Shown here: positions 7,772 to 16,309 of the stretch, in pieces | How positions within the stretch are numbered: the first letter of the stretch is position 1 | Layout of the letters: each line of letters starts with the position of its first letter | Source of the DNA: Burkholderiales bacterium | GTDB taxonomy: Bacteria; Pseudomonadota; Gammaproteobacteria; Burkholderiales; Casimicrobiaceae | NCBI GenBank assembly: GCA_016790165.1 | Contig: JAEUPL010000008.1 | Span: 124,001-188,000 of the forward strand | Length of the DNA: 64,000 nucleotides | Direction: 5' to 3' | Made by a program: the position numbers and the translations under genes | Notes under the pieces: model-generated | Told to the model about the DNA's origin: nothing | The model's database searches: none | Seen by the model: only the letters and a program-made list of their open reading frames with translations

Positions 7772-9097
7772 CTATCGCACGCGCCGGAACGACGACACGA
7801 CGTCGTTCATGCCGGGCGGCATATCGTTGTATTGCCCCGGTCCGAGCGTCAGGCAGCGGCCACGGAAGTGCGAGTCCTCGCAAAACTGCCAGGTGCCAAA
7901 ACTGATGAAGATCGACGAAGTGGCATCGTTGAGCCCGGAGGACGCCAGATCATTCACGTCGCCCGTGGCGCGCAGGCTGCGGCCGTTGAAGTTATTGTGT
8001 TCGAACAGCCACACTGGATGCCGGCTGCGCGGTGCGTTGTTGTCCATAATCACGTAGTTGCCGCCTGCGGGTGTGATGTTGGCCCAGTTCGGCTCGCCGA
8101 CGCGACGCAGCGACGAGATCGAGCGCGCCAATTGTGGCGGCAGGCGACGGTAGTCGCCGGGACCGAAGACCATGCAGGCTCCGCCATAGTCGGCGTGTTC
8201 GCAAGCTTCCCAATTGCCGCCAAAGATGCGCATGGACTGAATTCGGTCATTGAAGCCCGTACCGCTCAGATTGCCCGTGTCGTTGTCGACCGTCATGGCA
8301 TAGCCACCGAAATTCGGGTCGGTGTACACCTCAACGCGTGCATGGTCAGACCACCCCGGGCCAGCCGGGCCGGGGGACGGCGCGGTGGCGGGCGCGGTTT
8401 GCGCGGCGAGGACTGCGCCGAGCGCGCCGACGACGACATCACCGACCGAAACGCCGGGTGACGCGGCCGCTGACGGCTGCGGGGCAGGCCGCGGAGCGTC
8501 TACCACACGTGCGCTGACTACGCGAGCGCCGTTGAGCATCCCACTCAGGTCGTTGTATTGGCCCGGCGGCAGCGCCTGGCAGCGGCCGGTGAAGTTGTAT
8601 TCCGTGCAGGCTTCCCACGTGCCGCCAGTGACGATGGCGGAGCCATAGGCCGCGCGCCGGCTTCCGATCGAAACGTCCGGGCTGCTCTGATCCAGCGTCA
8701 CGGTTCGACCGCTGTAGTTCGCGTATTCGTAGAGCTGAATTCGCGGCGGCGCGTAGCCGACGCTGCCGGTGGCGTAGGTGACGTCCCGCAGAGATTGCAC
8801 GTAGTCGCCAAAGCGGCCGTCGAACGCTCGATAATCCCCCGGGGTCAAGCGACGGCATTCGCCTGAGTAGTTGATACCGCTGCACGCCTCCCAGACACCC
8901 GTGGCAACACGGACGGAGCGCGCCGCGCCGATTGGCAAGTTCGCCTCCGACCGCGAGAGGCGAGCGAACGGCCCCGTGAAATCACGGCCACCGTAGACCC
9001 AGACGTCGGACGCCGATGCGGCAAAAGCAATCAGCGCCAGCGGCGCCACAAGCGCCACGCGCGCACGGCGATGAGTGGAGAGAACGGTGGTGGACAT
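7772..9097 (-). CDS. Secreted protein with four beta/gamma-crystallin-like units
   Basis: 441 aa with a signal peptide (residues 1-29, cut near AFAASA-S). Four similar units follow, each with a Y/F-x-N/D-F-x-G strand and a W-E/Q-x-C pattern: units begin near VWVYGGRDFTGPF, IQLYEYANYSGRT, VEVYTDPNFGGYA and VWLFEHNNFNGRS, and each ends with GxC.xLxPGxY. This is the beta/gamma-crystallin Greek-key arrangement. A low-complexity Pro/Ala linker with one hydrophobic stretch separates units 2 and 3. Paired cysteines recur in every unit and could form disulfides. ATG 9097 has AGGAG upstream. The function is not known. Confidence 0.78.
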   Translation of the reverse strand: MSTTVLSTHRRARVALVAPLALIAFAASASDVWVYGGRDFTGPFARLSRSEANLPIGAARSVRVATGVWEACSGINYSGECRRLTPGDYRAFDGRFGDYVQSLRDVTYATGSVGYAPPRIQLYEYANYSGRTVTLDQSSPDVSIGSRRAAYGSAIVTGGTWEACTEYNFTGRCQALPPGQYNDLSGMLNGARVVSARVVDAPRPAPQPSAAASPGVSVGDVVVGALGAVLAAQTAPATAPSPGPAGPGWSDHARVEVYTDPNFGGYAMTVDNDTGNLSGTGFNDRIQSMRIFGGNWEACEHADYGGACMVFGPGDYRRLPPQLARSISSLRRVGEPNWANITPAGGNYVIMDNNAPRSRHPVWLFEHNNFNGRSLRATGDVNDLASSGLNDATSSIFISFGTWQFCEDSHFRGRCLTLGPGQYNDMPPGMNDVVSSFRRVR

Positions 9098-9351
9098 GGC
9101 GGCTCCTGTCTGATGGTTGCGGGGCGCAAAAATCGCGATTACGTGATAACAGCCCGAAAAGATACAGCGACGAACAGCTGCCTGCGCAACGCTGTTTAGA
9201 ATCGTTGCGTTGACAACCCAAACCCACCTGGGCGTGAACGCGCATTTCGACAACGCGGGTGGCCCGTTCGTTTGGATCGCCGACGTTTCCGCTCAAGCGT
9301 AGCGCATTCTGTGGTACCTGTGACCTGCGCAAAGTCTGATTGATTGCCTGA

Positions 9352-10335
9352 ATGATCGCCTTTCTTCTGCGCCGTAGCGCTCAGTCGTTGCTGGTCTTGC
9401 TGGCGATGAGTGTTTTGGTTTTCGTCGGCGTTTACCTCATCGGCAATCCGGTGGACATCCTCATCAGCAGTCAAGCTGATCAGGCTGAGCGCGAGCGAGC
9501 GATTGCGGCGCTTGGCCTGGACCGCCCCCTGTGGTCGCAGTATGCGCACTTTGTCGGCGGCGCCCTGCACGGCGATCTTGGGCGCAGCTTCGCGCATGGC
9601 GTGCCCGCGCTTGAGCTGATACTGGCACGCATGCCGGCCACGATGGAACTGGCTTTCGTTGCCATGCTGCTCGCCGTGGGCCTCGGCATCCCGCTCGGAC
9701 TTTGGGCCGGTTTGAAACCCGATGGCTTCGCCAGCCGTCTCATCATGACGGGGTCGATTCTCGGCTTTAGCCTGCCCACGTTTTGGGTCGGACTGATGCT
9801 GATCATGGTTTTCGCGGTGTTTCTTGGCTGGCTACCATCGAATGGGCGAGGCGAGACGGTGCAGTGGCTGGGTGTGTCGTGGAGTGTGCTGACGCTCGAC
9901 GGCTGGGCGCATCTGATCCTTCCGGCAATCAATCTGGCGCTGTTCAAGTTGTCCCTGCTCATTCGACTAACGCGCGCGGGCGTGCGCGAGGCATTGGTGA
10001 CCGATTACGTGAAATTCGCGCGGGCCAAAGGGCTCTCGGCGCGTCGCATCGTTGGCGTGCATGTGCTCAAGAACATCATGATCCCAATTGTCACCGTGAT
10101 CGGCCTCGAGTTCGGTTCGGTCGTGGCGTTTGCGGTCGTCACGGAGAGTGTTTTTGCGTGGCCCGGCATGGGCAAACTGCTGATTGACTCCATCAACGTG
10201 CTCGACCGGCCGGTGATCGTGGCGTACCTTATGGTGATTGTGTTGCTGTTTGTGCTGATCAATCTGGTGGTCGACCTCGCGTATTCCGCGCTCGACCCGC
10301 GCGTTCGTCTCGGCGCAGCCGGGGGGACACCATGA
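9352..10335 (+). CDS. ABC transporter permease, peptide/nickel type (DppB/OppB-like)
   Basis: 327 aa with six predicted membrane segments. The N-terminal segment FLLRRSAQSLLVLLAMSVLVF and the EAA loop (VTDYVKFARAKGLSARR, about residues 220-236) identify the inner DppB/GsiC-type subunit. It forms the transmembrane channel with the next gene product. ATG 9352 lacks a strong Shine-Dalgarno; the gene begins a four-gene set with ATGA overlaps. No substrate-binding protein gene is present, so the substrate (peptide, opine, glutathione or metal chelate) cannot be assigned. Confidence 0.9.
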   Translation: MIAFLLRRSAQSLLVLLAMSVLVFVGVYLIGNPVDILISSQADQAERERAIAALGLDRPLWSQYAHFVGGALHGDLGRSFAHGVPALELILARMPATMELAFVAMLLAVGLGIPLGLWAGLKPDGFASRLIMTGSILGFSLPTFWVGLMLIMVFAVFLGWLPSNGRGETVQWLGVSWSVLTLDGWAHLILPAINLALFKLSLLIRLTRAGVREALVTDYVKFARAKGLSARRIVGVHVLKNIMIPIVTVIGLEFGSVVAFAVVTESVFAWPGMGKLLIDSINVLDRPVIVAYLMVIVLLFVLINLVVDLAYSALDPRVRLGAAGGTP

Positions 10336-11240
10336 CCGCCCATTCCGCTCACACGATTGCCGGGGCGACGCCGTCGTTCTGGCGCGAAAAGGCTGGCGAG
10401 TTTCTGGCCGACTGGTTGGCCGTCGGAGGCCTCGCATTGCTGCTGATCATCGTTCTCGCAGCGTTGGCGGCGCCGTTGATCGCACCGCAGAATCCCTACG
10501 ATCTCGCGCAACTGGATGTTCTCGATGCGCGTCTGCCGCCCGGCAGCGCGGCTGGCGATGGCAAGACCTTTTTGCTAGGTAGCGATGAGCAGGGGCGCGA
10601 TTTGCTGTCAGCCATTCTCTACGGGCTGCGGATCAGTCTCGGCGTGGGGGCGCTGTCGACACTGATCGCGCTGGGGCTCGGAGGTGTCGTGGGACTCTGG
10701 TCAGCGTACAGGGGAGGGCGCTGGGATGCTGTCATCATGCGCGTGGTGGATTTGCAGCTCTCGTTCCCTGCCATCCTGATCGCCCTGGTGCTGCTGGCGG
10801 CACTCGGCCAGGGAATCGGCAAGATCATCGCGGCGCTGGTGACGGTGCAGTGGGCCTACTACGCACGCACGGTACGCGGCACGGCACTGGCAGAGAAGGG
10901 AAAGGACTACATCGCAGCGGCACAAGGGCTGGCTCTGCCGACGCATCGCGTCTTGCTGGGGCATCTGCTGCCCAACTGCCTGCCGCCGTTGATCGTCGTG
11001 GCCTCGGTACAAGTGGCGCACGCCATTGCACTGGAAGCCACTTTGTCGTTTCTGGGGCTTGGCTTGCCGATTACTGAACCGTCACTCGGGTTGCTGATCG
11101 CCAATGGCTATCAGTACCTCCTGTCCGGAAAGTACTGGGTGAGCTTTTTCCCTGGCGTTGCACTGCTGCTCACGATCGTGAGTATCAATCTGGTCGCCGA
11201 CCGGCTACGCGACGTGCTTAATCCGCGGCTCGCACGATGA
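10332..11240 (+). CDS. ABC transporter permease, peptide/nickel type (DppC/OppC-like)
   Basis: 302 aa. It has a cytoplasmic N-terminus, a first membrane segment near residues 33-55, the OppC-type N-terminal motif APQNPYDLAQ, then LGSDEQGRDLLS before the permease core. The EAA loop is seen as EKGKDYIAAAQGLAL. It pairs with the DppB-like subunit, overlapping it by 4 nt (ATGA), and is followed by a 4-nt overlap with the first ATPase gene. This tight overlap chain indicates coupled translation of transporter parts at fixed ratios. Confidence 0.9.
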   Translation: MTAHSAHTIAGATPSFWREKAGEFLADWLAVGGLALLLIIVLAALAAPLIAPQNPYDLAQLDVLDARLPPGSAAGDGKTFLLGSDEQGRDLLSAILYGLRISLGVGALSTLIALGLGGVVGLWSAYRGGRWDAVIMRVVDLQLSFPAILIALVLLAALGQGIGKIIAALVTVQWAYYARTVRGTALAEKGKDYIAAAQGLALPTHRVLLGHLLPNCLPPLIVVASVQVAHAIALEATLSFLGLGLPITEPSLGLLIANGYQYLLSGKYWVSFFPGVALLLTIVSINLVADRLRDVLNPRLAR

Positions 11241-12250
11241 ACGGCGCTCTGCTTGAAGTGTCCGGGCTGCGCACCGTCTTTCCAACCCGTTCGGGCGAGT
11301 TGCGTGCCGTCGACGACGTCAGTTTTTCGCTGACTCCCGGTGAGGTGCTCGGACTGGTGGGGGAATCCGGGTCCGGCAAGTCGGTCACCGGTTTCTCGTT
11401 GATGGGTTTGATCGAACGCCCCGGTCACATCTCGGCTGGCTCCATCCGGCTGCAGGGGCGCGAACTGGTGGGACTTGCCGAGCGCGATTGGCGTGCGGTG
11501 CGCGGGCGCGATGTCGCGATGGTCTTTCAGGACCCGATGTTGACGTTGAATCCGGTGCTGCGTATCGACACGCAACTGGTTGAGGCGATTCGTGCCCACG
11601 CCGAAGTGGGCGCAGCGAGGGCACGCGACTTGGCGGTCGAGGCGCTCACTGCCGTCGGCATTCCATCTGCTGCCGAGCGGCTGTTGGCCTATCCGCACCA
11701 GTTTTCGGGCGGCATGCGTCAACGCGTCGCGATCGCCATTGCACTGCTGCACAAACCCAAGTTGTTAATCGCGGACGAACCGACCACCGCGCTGGATGTG
11801 ACCATCCAAGGGCAGATCGTCAGCCAGGTGCAGGCGTTGGCTGCACAGCACGGAACGGCAGTCATCTGGATCACGCATGATCTGGCGGTGGTCAGCAGCT
11901 TTGCTGACCGCATCGCCGTGATGTATGCCGGGCGCGTTGTCGAGCAGGGCAGTACTGCAGACGTGCTCCGTGCCCCGGTGCACCCCTACACGCGCGGCCT
12001 GTTGCGCTCGCTTCCGTCACAGAACGCGCCAGGTCATCCGCTGGCGCAGATACCGGGGGCGCCGCCCAAGGTGATCGGCGCGCGCAGCGGGTGCGCGTTT
12101 GCGCCGCGCTGCGATGTCGCGCGACCAATGTGCCTGCAGGAAGACCCTGCTGAGCGCACGCTGCACGCGCAGGTTCCCAATGTGGGGCGCGCAACGCGGA
12201 TGGTGCGCTGCCACGTTGCCGCCACGCTCATGCCGCCGGGTGCCGAATGA
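11237..12250 (+). CDS. ABC transporter ATP-binding protein (DppD/OppD-like)
   Basis: 337 aa. Walker A is GESGSGKS (residues about 38-45), the signature is FSGGMRQRVAIA, and Walker B is LLIADEPTTALD, followed by the switch histidine in WITHDLAVV. The C-terminal oligopeptide-transporter region contains the cysteine pattern SGCAFAPRCDVARPMC, which in DppD/OppD proteins can hold an iron-sulfur cluster. It overlaps both neighbours by 4 nt. It powers uptake together with the second ATPase. Confidence 0.93.
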   Translation: MNGALLEVSGLRTVFPTRSGELRAVDDVSFSLTPGEVLGLVGESGSGKSVTGFSLMGLIERPGHISAGSIRLQGRELVGLAERDWRAVRGRDVAMVFQDPMLTLNPVLRIDTQLVEAIRAHAEVGAARARDLAVEALTAVGIPSAAERLLAYPHQFSGGMRQRVAIAIALLHKPKLLIADEPTTALDVTIQGQIVSQVQALAAQHGTAVIWITHDLAVVSSFADRIAVMYAGRVVEQGSTADVLRAPVHPYTRGLLRSLPSQNAPGHPLAQIPGAPPKVIGARSGCAFAPRCDVARPMCLQEDPAERTLHAQVPNVGRATRMVRCHVAATLMPPGAE

Positions 12251-13305
12251 GCGAGACACCGATGCTACGCGTGCAAGCCGTGTCGCAGCGGTTCGTGCGG
12301 CCACTGGGCTGGGCGGAGCGCCTCGCCAACCGGCTCGGTGCCAGCAACCGCGAGACCGTGGTACATGCACTCGACAGCGTTTCGCTTGACGTTCAGCGCG
12401 GTGAGGTGCTCGGCATCGTCGGCGAATCGGGCTGCGGCAAGAGCACGCTGGGGCGGGTCATGGCCGGTTTACTGGCGCCAACGGCTGGCAGCATCAGTTT
12501 TGCAGCCAACTCGCTGTCTGCCGACACGGCTGCGGCCACCGCGGCCGAGCGTGGCTGCGCCGATCGGCTAACGCGGCAAATGATCTTTCAGGATCCCTCG
12601 TCGTCGCTCAACCCGCGCCTTCGAGTGCTCGATCTGATTGGCGAAGCGCCTGTCGCGCACGGTCAGGTACAGCGTGCCGACATGCGCGCCTACGTCGTGG
12701 ACTTGCTGAAGCGTGTTGGGTTGGATGAATCTTCGCTCGAGCGCTATCCGCATCAGTTCTCCGGCGGGCAGCGCGCGCGGATAGGCATCGCCCGGGCGCT
12801 GGCGGTGCAGCCCCAATTGCTCATTTGCGACGAGTCCGTTGCAGCACTGGATGTGTCGGTGCAGGCGCAGGTGCTAAACCTGTTTTCAGAATTGCGTCAG
12901 TCCCTTGGTCTGACCTACGTGTTTATCAGTCACGACCTGGGCGTCGTGCGGCATTTGAGTACGCGTGTAGCGGTGATGTATTTGGGCCGCGTCGTCGAGA
13001 TCGGGCCCACCGCGGAAATTTTCCGCGCGCCGCGCCACCCGTACACGCGAGCACTGCTGGATGCGATGCCCGTAGTGAGACTGCACGGCGAGCTCCCGGT
13101 GAACGCGCGTGGAGAGACCGCGCGTGCCTTTTCGCCTATTCAGGGCGAAGTGGCGTCGCCGACATCGCCGCCGAGCGGATGTCACTTTCATCCGCGGTGC
13201 CCGCGGGCGCAACCGGCGTGTCGCACTACGGTGCCGGCACTTGAACTGCAGGGCGTCAGCCGCGTCGCCTGTCATTTTCCATTGCAGACAGAGAAACAAA
13301 CATGA
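12247..13305 (+). CDS. ABC transporter ATP-binding protein (DppF/OppF-like)
   Basis: 352 aa. Walker A is GESGCGKST, the signature is FSGGQRARIGIARAL, and Walker B is LLICDESVAALD (the usual proline after the Glu-containing DE is Ser here, DES instead of DEP). The C-terminal cysteine motif SGCHFHPRCPRAQPAC is present. It forms the heterodimeric motor with the preceding DppD-like protein. Its last codons overlap the tpiA start by 4 nt, an unusual junction between a transporter and a glycolytic gene. Confidence 0.92.
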   Translation: MSETPMLRVQAVSQRFVRPLGWAERLANRLGASNRETVVHALDSVSLDVQRGEVLGIVGESGCGKSTLGRVMAGLLAPTAGSISFAANSLSADTAAATAAERGCADRLTRQMIFQDPSSSLNPRLRVLDLIGEAPVAHGQVQRADMRAYVVDLLKRVGLDESSLERYPHQFSGGQRARIGIARALAVQPQLLICDESVAALDVSVQAQVLNLFSELRQSLGLTYVFISHDLGVVRHLSTRVAVMYLGRVVEIGPTAEIFRAPRHPYTRALLDAMPVVRLHGELPVNARGETARAFSPIQGEVASPTSPPSGCHFHPRCPRAQPACRTTVPALELQGVSRVACHFPLQTEKQT

Positions 13306-14084
13306 GTGAGGACATTGCGAAGACCAGTCAGCGAACGCCGTGGGTGATCGGCAACTGGAAGATGAACGGCGGGCTGGCGGCCAATCAGTCGCTGCTGGCG
13401 GCCATGCTGCCGGCGTTGAACGCCGGGGGTGGGCGGACGCGCCGTGCCCGTGTTGGCGTTTGCGCTCCGTTTCCCTATCTCGCACAACTGCAGTCGGCGC
13501 TGGAGGATACCGGCGTCGCCTGGGGCGCACAGGATGTCAGCGACAAGACGTCCGGCGCCTTCACCGGACAGGTCAGCGCCGGCATGCTGGCGGAGTTTGG
13601 CGTGGGTCTGGCCCTGATCGGACATTCAGAGCGTCGGCAGTACAACGGAGAGAGCAATGTTCTGGTCGCCGCCAAAGCGGCGGCTGCGCTCGCCGCAGGG
13701 ATAACTCCGGTGATTTGCGTGGGCGAAACGCTGGCGGAGCGCGAGGCGGGCCAGCATCAGTCGACCGTGGCGGCGCAGCTCGCCGCGTGCGCGCCGGTGC
13801 TTCGGCAAGCCGGCTCCGCCGTCATCGTCGCCTACGAGCCGGTGTGGGCGATTGGTACCGGCAAGACGGCGTCGCCCGCCGAAGCGCAAGCGATGCATGC
13901 GTTCATTCGTGACCAACTGCGCCTGGCTGCGACCGCCTGCGCGGATTGCAGCGTGCTGTATGGAGGCAGTGTCAAGGCGTCCAACGCGCGCGAATTGTTT
14001 GCCCAGCCCGACATCGACGGCGGCTTGATTGGCGGCGCGTCGCTGATCGCTGCGGACTTCCTCGCCATTGTCGCCGCGGCCTGA
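13302..14084 (+). CDS. tpiA: Triosephosphate isomerase
   Basis: Interconverts dihydroxyacetone phosphate and glyceraldehyde 3-phosphate. 260 aa. Active-site residues are visible: N18 and K20 in GNWKMNG, H108 in IGHSERR and E179 in AYEPVWAIGTG, which also begins the mobile loop. The phosphate-binding YGGSVKASN is near the C-terminus. The ATG overlaps the stop of the DppF-like gene (ATGA). Downstream are secG, tRNA-Leu and nuoA, the arrangement usual in beta- and many gammaproteobacteria. Confidence 0.97.
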   Translation: MSEDIAKTSQRTPWVIGNWKMNGGLAANQSLLAAMLPALNAGGGRTRRARVGVCAPFPYLAQLQSALEDTGVAWGAQDVSDKTSGAFTGQVSAGMLAEFGVGLALIGHSERRQYNGESNVLVAAKAAAALAAGITPVICVGETLAEREAGQHQSTVAAQLAACAPVLRQAGSAVIVAYEPVWAIGTGKTASPAEAQAMHAFIRDQLRLAATACADCSVLYGGSVKASNARELFAQPDIDGGLIGGASLIAADFLAIVAAA

Positions 14085-14182
14085 CGCAGGCGCCGGCTCA
14101 CCGCGTTGATCAGCCGCTGTTTGCTTCTGCCAGCCGCTGCGCAAGAGGCCACGAGCGTTAAGCTCTGGTGCGGCGCAATATG

Positions 14183-14188
14183 TATAAT
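14183..14188 (+). promoter_or_regulatory. -10 box of a probable leaderless secG promoter
   Basis: A perfect TATAAT ends 8 nt before the secG ATG (14197). Transcription from it would start one or two bases before the ATG, giving a leaderless or near-leaderless mRNA. No good -35 hexamer sits 16-18 nt upstream, and no Shine-Dalgarno fits in the remaining space. Confidence 0.5.
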
Positions 14189-14196
14189 CGTAGGCT

Positions 14197-14544
14197 ATGG
14201 AATTTTTTCTCCTTGCCATTCACGTCGTTGCGGCCGCCGCGATACTCGTGCTCGTCCTGCTGCAGCATGGCAAAGGCGCCGATATGGGCGCCGCTTTTGG
14301 CAGTGGCTCGGCGGGCAGCGTCTTTGGTGCAGCGGGGTCGGCAAATTTCCTGAGCCGCGCAACCGCCGTCGCAGCAACGATTTTTTTCGTCACCAGCGTG
14401 GCGCTCACGTACGTGGGTGCCCATCGTACCGGCAGCTCGGGTGGTGGCGTGATGCAGGGTGTCACCAGTGAGCCAGTGAAATCGGAGCAAGCTGCGCCCG
14501 CAGCGCCCGCTCCGGCACAGCCCAAGAGTGACATTCCGAAGTAG
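14197..14544 (+). CDS. secG: Preprotein translocase subunit SecG
   Basis: A small membrane subunit of the SecYEG channel that aids SecA-driven export. 115 aa with two hydrophobic segments (about 3-22 and 53-73) joined by the conserved loop QHGKGADMGAAFGSGSAGSVFG. The C-terminal tail from about residue 90 is rich in Pro, Ala and Lys, as is usual in betaproteobacteria. It lies between tpiA and tRNA-Leu. Confidence 0.95.
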   Translation: MEFFLLAIHVVAAAAILVLVLLQHGKGADMGAAFGSGSAGSVFGAAGSANFLSRATAVAATIFFVTSVALTYVGAHRTGSSGGGVMQGVTSEPVKSEQAAPAAPAPAQPKSDIPK

Positions 14545-14598
14545 GTAGAGGTAACCGCAGCGAGCTGATGAGTTGATATTCATCAGTTTCGATTTACA

Positions 14599-14683
14599 GC
14601 CGTCGTGGTGAAATTGGTAGACACGCTATCTTGAGGGGGTAGTGGCGAAAGCTGTGCGAGTTCGAGTCTCGCCGACGGCACCA
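14599..14683 (+). tRNA. tRNA-Leu (anticodon GAG)
   Basis: 85 nt including an encoded CCA. The acceptor stem pairs GCCGTCG (14599-14605) with CGACGGC (14673-14679), and the discriminator is A14680. The anticodon loop TTGAGGG carries GAG at 14633-14635 and reads CUC and CUU codons. The long variable arm (class II, around GTGGCGAAAGCTGT) and the T-loop GTTCGAGTC are evident. It lies between secG and nuoA, a conserved location. Confidence 0.97.
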
Positions 14684-14739
14684 ACAAATCGGTCTTGTGC
14701 GATCCAGTTTCCTGCAACAGTCGTACGCAAGGCATCAAG

Positions 14740-14769
14740 AAGGCGGGGCATCGTGTTCCGCCTTTTTTT
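14740..14769 (+). terminator. Intrinsic terminator between tRNA-Leu and nuoA
   Basis: AAGGCGG (14740-14746) pairs with CCGCCTT (14758-14764) and is followed directly by a T run to 14769. It can end the tpiA-secG-tRNA transcript, but it finishes only 16 nt before the nuoA ATG, so it could also act as an attenuator of complex I expression. Confidence 0.8.
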
Positions 14770-14785
14770 CGGGGATTTTTGAGAC

Positions 14786-15145
14786 ATGTCGCTAGAAACC
14801 TACGTCCCGATCCTGATGTTCATGGTCGTGGCGCTTGCGTTCGGTTGTGTGCTTCTCGCAGTGGGGTGGCTGGTTTCTCCCGCCCGGCCCGACCCATTCA
14901 AACTCTCTCCCTACGAGTGCGGCTTCGAGGCCTTCGAGGACGCGCGCATGCGTTTTGATGTGCGCTACTACCTCGTGGCAATCCTGTTCATTCTGTTCGA
15001 TCTGGAAATCGCATTTCTCTTTCCCTGGGCAGTGGCGCTGAAACAGATTGGGTTCGCTGGTTTCGTGGCGATGATGGTGTTCCTCGGCATTCTGACCGTG
15101 GGCTTCATTTACGAGTGGAAAAAAGGCGCGCTGGACTGGGAATAA
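14786..15145 (+). CDS. nuoA: NADH-quinone oxidoreductase subunit A
   Basis: A small membrane subunit of complex I near the quinone site. 119 aa with three membrane segments (about 8-30, 62-82, 87-108). The conserved loop [19 protein letters not shown] between the first and second segments identifies NuoA. It is the first gene of a complete nuoA-N operon, 17 nt after a terminator-like hairpin. The weak GAG just before the ATG is the only visible ribosome-binding signal. Confidence 0.97.
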   Translation: MSLETYVPILMFMVVALAFGCVLLAVGWLVSPARPDPFKLSPYECGFEAFEDARMRFDVRYYLVAILFILFDLEIAFLFPWAVALKQIGFAGFVAMMVFLGILTVGFIYEWKKGALDWE

Positions 15146-15218
15146 TCAGTCTGGCGTCAGCGCGCGACTGCACAATGGCAGCGCTGCACGGTGAGCAAGG
15201 GTCGGAGAGCAAGGGTCT

Positions 15219-15698
15219 ATGAGCCTCGAAGGCGTATTCGAAAAAGGGTTTGTCACGACAAGCCTTGACACGCTGATCAACTGGTCGCGCAATGGCTCCA
15301 TGTGGCCAATGACGTTCGGGCTGGCGTGTTGCGCGGTAGAGATGATGCATGCCGGTGCGTCCCGATACGATCTGGATCGTTTCGGAATCGTATTTCGTCC
15401 TAGTCCGCGACAGTCGGATGTCATGATTGTCGCCGGCACCCTGTGCAACAAGATGGCGCCTGCGCTGCGGAAGGTCTACGACCAGATGGCCGAGCCGCGC
15501 TGGGTGATTTCAATGGGCTCGTGCGCGAACGGCGGGGGGTACTACCACTACAGCTACTCCGTCGTGCGTGGCTGCGACCGAGTGGTTCCGGTTGATGTGT
15601 ATGTGCCAGGTTGCCCGCCTACGGCTGAGGCACTGATCTACGGCATCCTGCAACTGCAGAACAAGATCCGCCGTACCAATACCATTGCTCGGAGCTAG
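15219..15698 (+). CDS. nuoB: NADH-quinone oxidoreductase subunit B
   Basis: Carries cluster N2, which passes electrons to quinone. 159 aa. The ligands appear as the tandem cysteines in GLACCAVEM, a Cys in [10 protein letters not shown] and a Cys in [12 protein letters not shown]. It starts 73 nt after nuoA, the largest gap within the first half of the operon. It docks with NuoC, NuoD and NuoI at the base of the peripheral arm. Confidence 0.98.
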   Translation: MSLEGVFEKGFVTTSLDTLINWSRNGSMWPMTFGLACCAVEMMHAGASRYDLDRFGIVFRPSPRQSDVMIVAGTLCNKMAPALRKVYDQMAEPRWVISMGSCANGGGYYHYSYSVVRGCDRVVPVDVYVPGCPPTAEALIYGILQLQNKIRRTNTIARS

Positions 15699-15703
15699 GC
15701 GTC

Positions 15704-16285
15704 ATGCTGAAAGATATTGTCAGCGAGGTGCTCGGGGCGCAAGCGCAAAAGATCATTGTCGCCCTGGATGAGGTGACGGTCGAGATCGCGCCGGAGGATT
15801 GGCTGCCTGCCTGTCGCGCGCTGCGCGACCATCCGAAGGCACGGTTCGATTCACTCATCGACCTTTGCGGTGTTGACTACGCGTCGCATGCTGTTTCTCC
15901 CCATGCGAACGGAAAGTACGCGGTCGTTGCGCATCTACTGTCTGTCACTCTGAATCAGCGGCTGCGCGTGCGTTGCTTTGCTGCTGATGACGCCTTTCCG
16001 GTGGTGCACTCGCTGGTTGATGTATGGGCGTCGGCCAACTGGTTTGAGCGGGAGGCATTCGACTTGTTCGGCGTGGTCTTTGAGGGACACCCCGATTTGC
16101 GCCGCATTCTCACTGACTACGGATTCATCGGCCATCCGTTCCGCAAGGATTTCCCGACCTCCGGTTACGTAGAAATGCGTTACGACCCCGAGCTGCATCG
16201 CGTGATTTATCAGCCCGTGACAATTGAGCCGCGTGAAAACGTGCCGCGCATCGTGCGCGAAGACTCGTACGCATCCGGGCAGTAG
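15704..16285 (+). CDS. nuoC: NADH-quinone oxidoreductase subunit C
   Basis: The 30-kDa-type subunit of the peripheral arm; it has no redox centre of its own. 193 aa. The motifs [10 protein letters not shown] (about residues 44-53) and [22 protein letters not shown] (about 110-131) are diagnostic, the latter being the family signature. NuoC and NuoD are separate genes here, unlike the fused NuoCD of E. coli. It begins 5 nt after nuoB. Confidence 0.97.
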   Translation: MLKDIVSEVLGAQAQKIIVALDEVTVEIAPEDWLPACRALRDHPKARFDSLIDLCGVDYASHAVSPHANGKYAVVAHLLSVTLNQRLRVRCFAADDAFPVVHSLVDVWASANWFEREAFDLFGVVFEGHPDLRRILTDYGFIGHPFRKDFPTSGYVEMRYDPELHRVIYQPVTIEPRENVPRIVREDSYASGQ

Positions 16286-16309
16286 GCGGCAGGCAGACGA
16301 CAGAACATC

